Shown here piece by piece: positions 35,266 through 37,661 of a stretch of 37,661 nucleotides of DNA. Positions within the stretch are counted from its first letter, which is position 1; each line of letters opens with the position of its first letter. The position numbers were made by a program, and so were the translations under genes. Under the pieces are notes generated by a model, which was not told the DNA's origin, did no database searches, and worked only from the letters and a program-made list of their open reading frames with translations. The stretch lies in the NCBI GenBank assembly GCA_964564915.1, contig CAZMCU010000011.1, positions 1 through 37,661 of the forward strand, given 5' to 3'. Source of the stretch: JAFGBM01 sp964564915. Its GTDB lineage: Bacteria; Actinomycetota; Actinomycetes; Actinomycetales; Demequinaceae.

Positions 35266-36326
35266 GACTCCACCCTGCCCATCGCAAGGCCGACGCACAC
35301 CGCAACGAGCGACTCCCGCCCCTCCAGCACTGTAGTGCGCAATCGTTTGTTCACCCGCACGCGCGCCAATCCGTCACCAAAACTCACCGGTAACCGCATG
35401 GCACTCGCAAGGTATTGACCGAGGCCGGGAAGGTGAGCCCCACCTCCGGTGAGCGCAACGTGCTGGATCGGTCCCCCAGGGTTGTTTTGGGAGTAGAAGA
35501 CGAAGGTGTTGCGAATCGACTCGACGAACGCCCGGGTCGTTACCGTGAGGGCCTCCGCGCCGGGCTTGTACTGTTCCGGTACGGCAAAGCCCACCCCAAT
35601 TTCCCGCTTGAGTTTCTCCGCATCTTGCGTCGACACTTTCATCCCCGTGGAGACCGCTTCCGTGGCGTCTTGTCCGCCTGCCGGAACGGTACGCACGAAT
35701 CGAGGGACCCCTCCAACCGAAACGATGACGTTCGTCGTCCGAGCCCCGATGTCGACGAACGCTACGGTCTGCGATCCCCAATCCGGTACGGATTGTGCGC
35801 GAAGGAGAGCGAAGGCGTTGAGGTCGACCATGACGGGTTCAAGCCCCGCGGTCTCGATCGCGGTCACATGAGAGGCGACAGTCGGCTTGCCTGCCGCAAC
35901 GAGAATTCCCTTCAGTACCTTGCCGTTGTCGCCATCGAACTCGCCGGTTGGATAGAAGTCGAGCAAGGCTTCGTCGGCGGACATGGGAAGCATCTCCCCG
36001 ACTTGGAAGGGTAGGGATTGGCGCAATTGGTCCATGGGAAGCGACGGCAGTTCCATTTCCCTGACGACGACCCTCTGGTTCCCCACCCCAGAAATCACTC
36101 GGCGCGTCGAGAAGTGCCCTTTGCCCCAGAGCCGCTTGAGTACCGAGGCGACCGTCGTCACCTCATGAACCTCGCCGTCTCCAACGGCTCCAGAAGGAAG
36201 AGGAAGTTCCGCGTACCGCAGAAGCGTCGCTGAACCGGGGCGCGCCGGACCGGCACTGGGAACATCCACCTCGGCGGCGCGCACATGTGTGGTGCCGATA
36301 TCCAGCCCGATGGCTCGTGTCGCCAC
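35262..36326 (-). CDS. pilM: Type IV pilus assembly ATPase PilM
   Basis: A cytoplasmic actin-fold protein that binds the N-terminus of PilN. The 354-residue product has the actin/FtsA nucleotide-binding motifs: AIGLDIGTTHVRAAEV (5-20), AFVDIGARTTNVIVSVGG, and VALTGGGAHLPGLGQYL. The GTG at 36326-36324 has GGAAGGGAG upstream. A -10-like TAGAGT (36359-36354) with AGGACA 17 bases before it would give a ~20-base leader. It is followed by pilN and pilO in overlapping frames. Confidence 0.94.
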   Translation of the reverse strand: MATRAIGLDIGTTHVRAAEVDVPSAGPARPGSATLLRYAELPLPSGAVGDGEVHEVTTVASVLKRLWGKGHFSTRRVISGVGNQRVVVREMELPSLPMDQLRQSLPFQVGEMLPMSADEALLDFYPTGEFDGDNGKVLKGILVAAGKPTVASHVTAIETAGLEPVMVDLNAFALLRAQSVPDWGSQTVAFVDIGARTTNVIVSVGGVPRFVRTVPAGGQDATEAVSTGMKVSTQDAEKLKREIGVGFAVPEQYKPGAEALTVTTRAFVESIRNTFVFYSQNNPGGPIQHVALTGGGAHLPGLGQYLASAMRLPVSFGDGLARVRVNKRLRTTVLEGRESLVAVCVGLAMGRVES

Positions 36327-36553
36327 GACACTCCCTTCCGATGCCTTACGCCAACTCTATCGGCAGCGTCCGGGCTTGTCCTTAGGCTTTGTCCCCCTCA
36401 CGTCGTCACCCTGTGGACGTCACGTCGCGACCGCCGCGTCCACCCGCGGGGAGCGCGCCCCTAACGGCAGTCGCACAGGGCTACTGCAACGCCAAACGAG
36501 CCCGAAGGCACGCCAAAACCGACTGCCCGACCTTACCGCCTTACGGAAAAAAT
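36327..36553 (-). promoter_or_regulatory. Intergenic region between pilA and pilM, probable pilM promoter
   Basis: No gene is seen in these 227 bases. Nearest pilM are a Shine-Dalgarno (GGAAGGGAG), TAGAGT (36359-36354) and AGGACA (36382-36377), a plausible weak promoter with 17-base spacing. Further up, GTGGACG (36413-36419) and CGTCCAC (36437-36443) form a 7-bp inverted repeat with a 17-base loop, not followed by a T-run. TTTTTT follows the pilA stop but has no real stem before it. Confidence 0.4.
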
Positions 36554-36976
36554 CTACGAACAAGGACCATCCTGGAGTCCCGCTTGAGCGGAGTAGTTGA
36601 AGGTCTTCACGGCTCCCTCTTCGTTGGTCACCTCAATGCACCAGTCGCTCTGGCTCACGATGCTCTGATTCGAAATCGAGACCCCGGCAGAGTGGTTGCC
36701 GATATAGGTGCCATTGATCAGGTAGGACATGCCCAAAATGGTGACGTGGGGAACGGGGTCCCCACCCCGCCAGTCAACGAAGTACGTCGCGATCTCCTTG
36801 CCCAGCGTCGAGACGTCAGCCTTCGCGGCGGTATCTTGGGCCTTCGCCCTCTGGCTTAGGAAGATCGGGATGGCCACAGCGGCTAAAACCCCGATGATAA
36901 TCATGACGACGAGAAGTTCAATCAGGGTGAAACCCTGATCCTTCTTCTCGAGACCCCTTCGGATTCGCGCGATCAT
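36554..36976 (-). CDS. pilA: Type IV major pilin (type IVa-like prepilin)
   Basis: The structural pilus subunit. The 140-residue prepilin has a 15-residue basic leader ending KKDQG, cleavage expected between Gly15 and Phe16, and the mature N-terminus FTLIELLVVMIIIGVLAAVA with Glu at position 5. The globular part is small; Cys113 and Cys139 probably close the C-terminal disulfide loop. The ATG has GAAGGAG seven bases upstream, one of the strongest ribosome-binding sites in the window, fitting high expression. The gene is visibly richer in A+T than its neighbours. No minor pilin gene is seen. Confidence 0.94.
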   Translation of the reverse strand: MIARIRRGLEKKDQGFTLIELLVVMIIIGVLAAVAIPIFLSQRAKAQDTAAKADVSTLGKEIATYFVDWRGGDPVPHVTILGMSYLINGTYIGNHSAGVSISNQSIVSQSDWCIEVTNEEGAVKTFNYSAQAGLQDGPCS

Positions 36977-37235
36977 TGCGCACTCCTTCGTCTATGAGTT
37001 GTGGGACTAACCTGGGCCCGATGTCCACCTTCAGCGTCGCGAAAACCGCGCTCATAGTCCCACACCATCTATCGTATGCCCAACACCCGCGATACGTGCC
37101 TCCTCGGAGCGACTGTGAGCCTTATCTCATTTCCATCCAACGTCCGTCCCATCATGGCACCCTTAACGCTCACGTGCCTCCTCCGTCGCCCGCAATTTGG
37201 TCCTTTCCCTCTACTCGGTGCCCTTTTGTCTCCCC
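36977..37235 (-). promoter_or_regulatory. Intergenic region upstream of pilA, probable pilA promoter
   Basis: No gene is seen in these 259 bases, the longest gap in the window. It ends with the strong pilA Shine-Dalgarno. TACGAT (37076-37071 on the minus strand) is a possible -10 box, giving a ~90-base leader, but no good -35 is seen. GTGGGACT (37001-37008) is repeated inverted as AGTCCCAC (37056-37063); the 47-base loop makes a functional hairpin doubtful. Confidence 0.35.
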
Positions 37236-37661
37236 TTATCGCGCCCATAAATCGATGTAGGCGGCCGCGATGCTCGCCCCCGCGAGATACCCCAACCATG
37301 CCCCCCCAAACAGCGCTGGCCCGTACGGCACCCGCGACTTTCGGTGATACTTCCCTACCGCCATGCCGATGACGACCACCCCTCCTCCGAGGAGGGGCCC
37401 GGCAATAAACCCCACGGCGAGCGTCGACCAACCGATGTACCCCGCGACCATCCCCAGGAGCCCCCCGCTCTTCACGTCCCCTAGGCCCAGACCCGCGGGA
37501 TACACGGCCCACAGGAGTGCATAGAACCCGCCCATCGCGCACAATCCAACGCCTGCCCTTTCGAGCGACCCCCACTCCCCCATCGACCAGGCATCGGCCA
37601 TCAGGAAGGCGAGCATTACGGGGTAGGCGGGAAGGACGATCGAATCGGGCAACCGCTGAAC
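37236..37661 (-). CDS. pilD: Prepilin peptidase (A24 aspartic protease), 5' part off window
   Basis: Cleaves the leader of the pilin and usually methylates the new N-terminus. Only the last 141 residues are present; the frame is open to the window edge, so the apparent start near 37652 is not the real one. The visible part begins RLPDSIVLPAYPV, the segment after the first catalytic Asp, then has several membrane helices and the second catalytic motif GLGDVKSGGLLG (the GxGD signature), ending with KSRVPYGPALFGGAWLGYL. The protein is upstream of pilA, its presumed substrate. Whether the methylase domain is present cannot be seen. Confidence 0.9.
   Translation of the reverse strand, partial: VQRLPDSIVLPAYPVMLAFLMADAWSMGEWGSLERAGVGLCAMGGFYALLWAVYPAGLGLGDVKSGGLLGMVAGYIGWSTLAVGFIAGPLLGGGVVVIGMAVGKYHRKSRVPYGPALFGGAWLGYLAGASIAAAYIDLWAR

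Noticed and set aside
36993..37063. Operator formed by TATGAG/CTCATA and GTGGGACT/AGTCCCAC upstream of pilA
   Set aside because: The two pairs occur in an order that cannot form one hairpin, and the single 8-bp repeat has a 47-base loop.

Overview
The window is a tightly packed, high-G+C stretch (roughly two-thirds G+C by eye) in which all 38 protein genes lie on the minus strand. I saw no convincing plus-strand gene, RNA gene, insertion sequence or CRISPR array. It looks like a chromosomal backbone segment of an actinobacterium, probably an uncultured one because the scaffold has a 100-N gap. The evidence is an actinobacterial-type integration host factor (mIHF), the paired WYL regulators PafB and PafC, a helicase-dead PriA, a HelY-type Ski2 helicase, the Lnt-Ppm1 lipoprotein/mannosyl pair, and several TANNNT -10 boxes set 6-7 nt before start codons, as in actinobacterial leaderless transcription. 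Class or genus cannot be fixed from this sequence alone.

Layout in the direction of transcription (high to low coordinates). (1) 37661-33224: a type IV pilus locus of the Gram-positive kind, with prepilin peptidase (cut by the window edge), major pilin, PilM, PilN with an unusual ~220-residue Ala-rich helical tail, and PilO. (2) 33172-29871: shikimate genes aroC, aroK, aroB, aroQ. (3) 29755-28707: efp and nusB. (4) 28652-20562: the pyrimidine operon pyrR-pyrB-pyrC-carA-carB-pyrF, headed by what reads as a PyrR-binding RNA hairpin that hides the pyrR ribosome-binding site. (5) 20565-17679: mIHF, gmk, rpoZ, coaBC and metK (interrupted by the gap). (6) 17679-12658: priA, fmt, rsmB, rpe. (7) 12653-9305: riboflavin genes ribD, ribE, ribBA, ribH. 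(8) 9255-8138: hisE and hisG. (9) 8138-5177: pafB, pafC and a diacylglycerol-kinase-like lipid kinase. (10) 5131-1: helY, lnt and ppm1 (cut by the window edge).

Most neighbouring genes overlap by 1-4 bases (GTGA, ATGA, TGATG or TAGTG junctions), so they are probably translationally coupled in long transcripts. Where a real spacer exists it usually holds either a good Shine-Dalgarno sequence or a -10 box that would make the next mRNA leaderless. The regulatory features (the pyrR leader hairpin, the leaderless -10 boxes, the 18-bp palindrome before hisE) and the PilN tail are the most rewarding things to follow up. The metabolic genes themselves are canonical.
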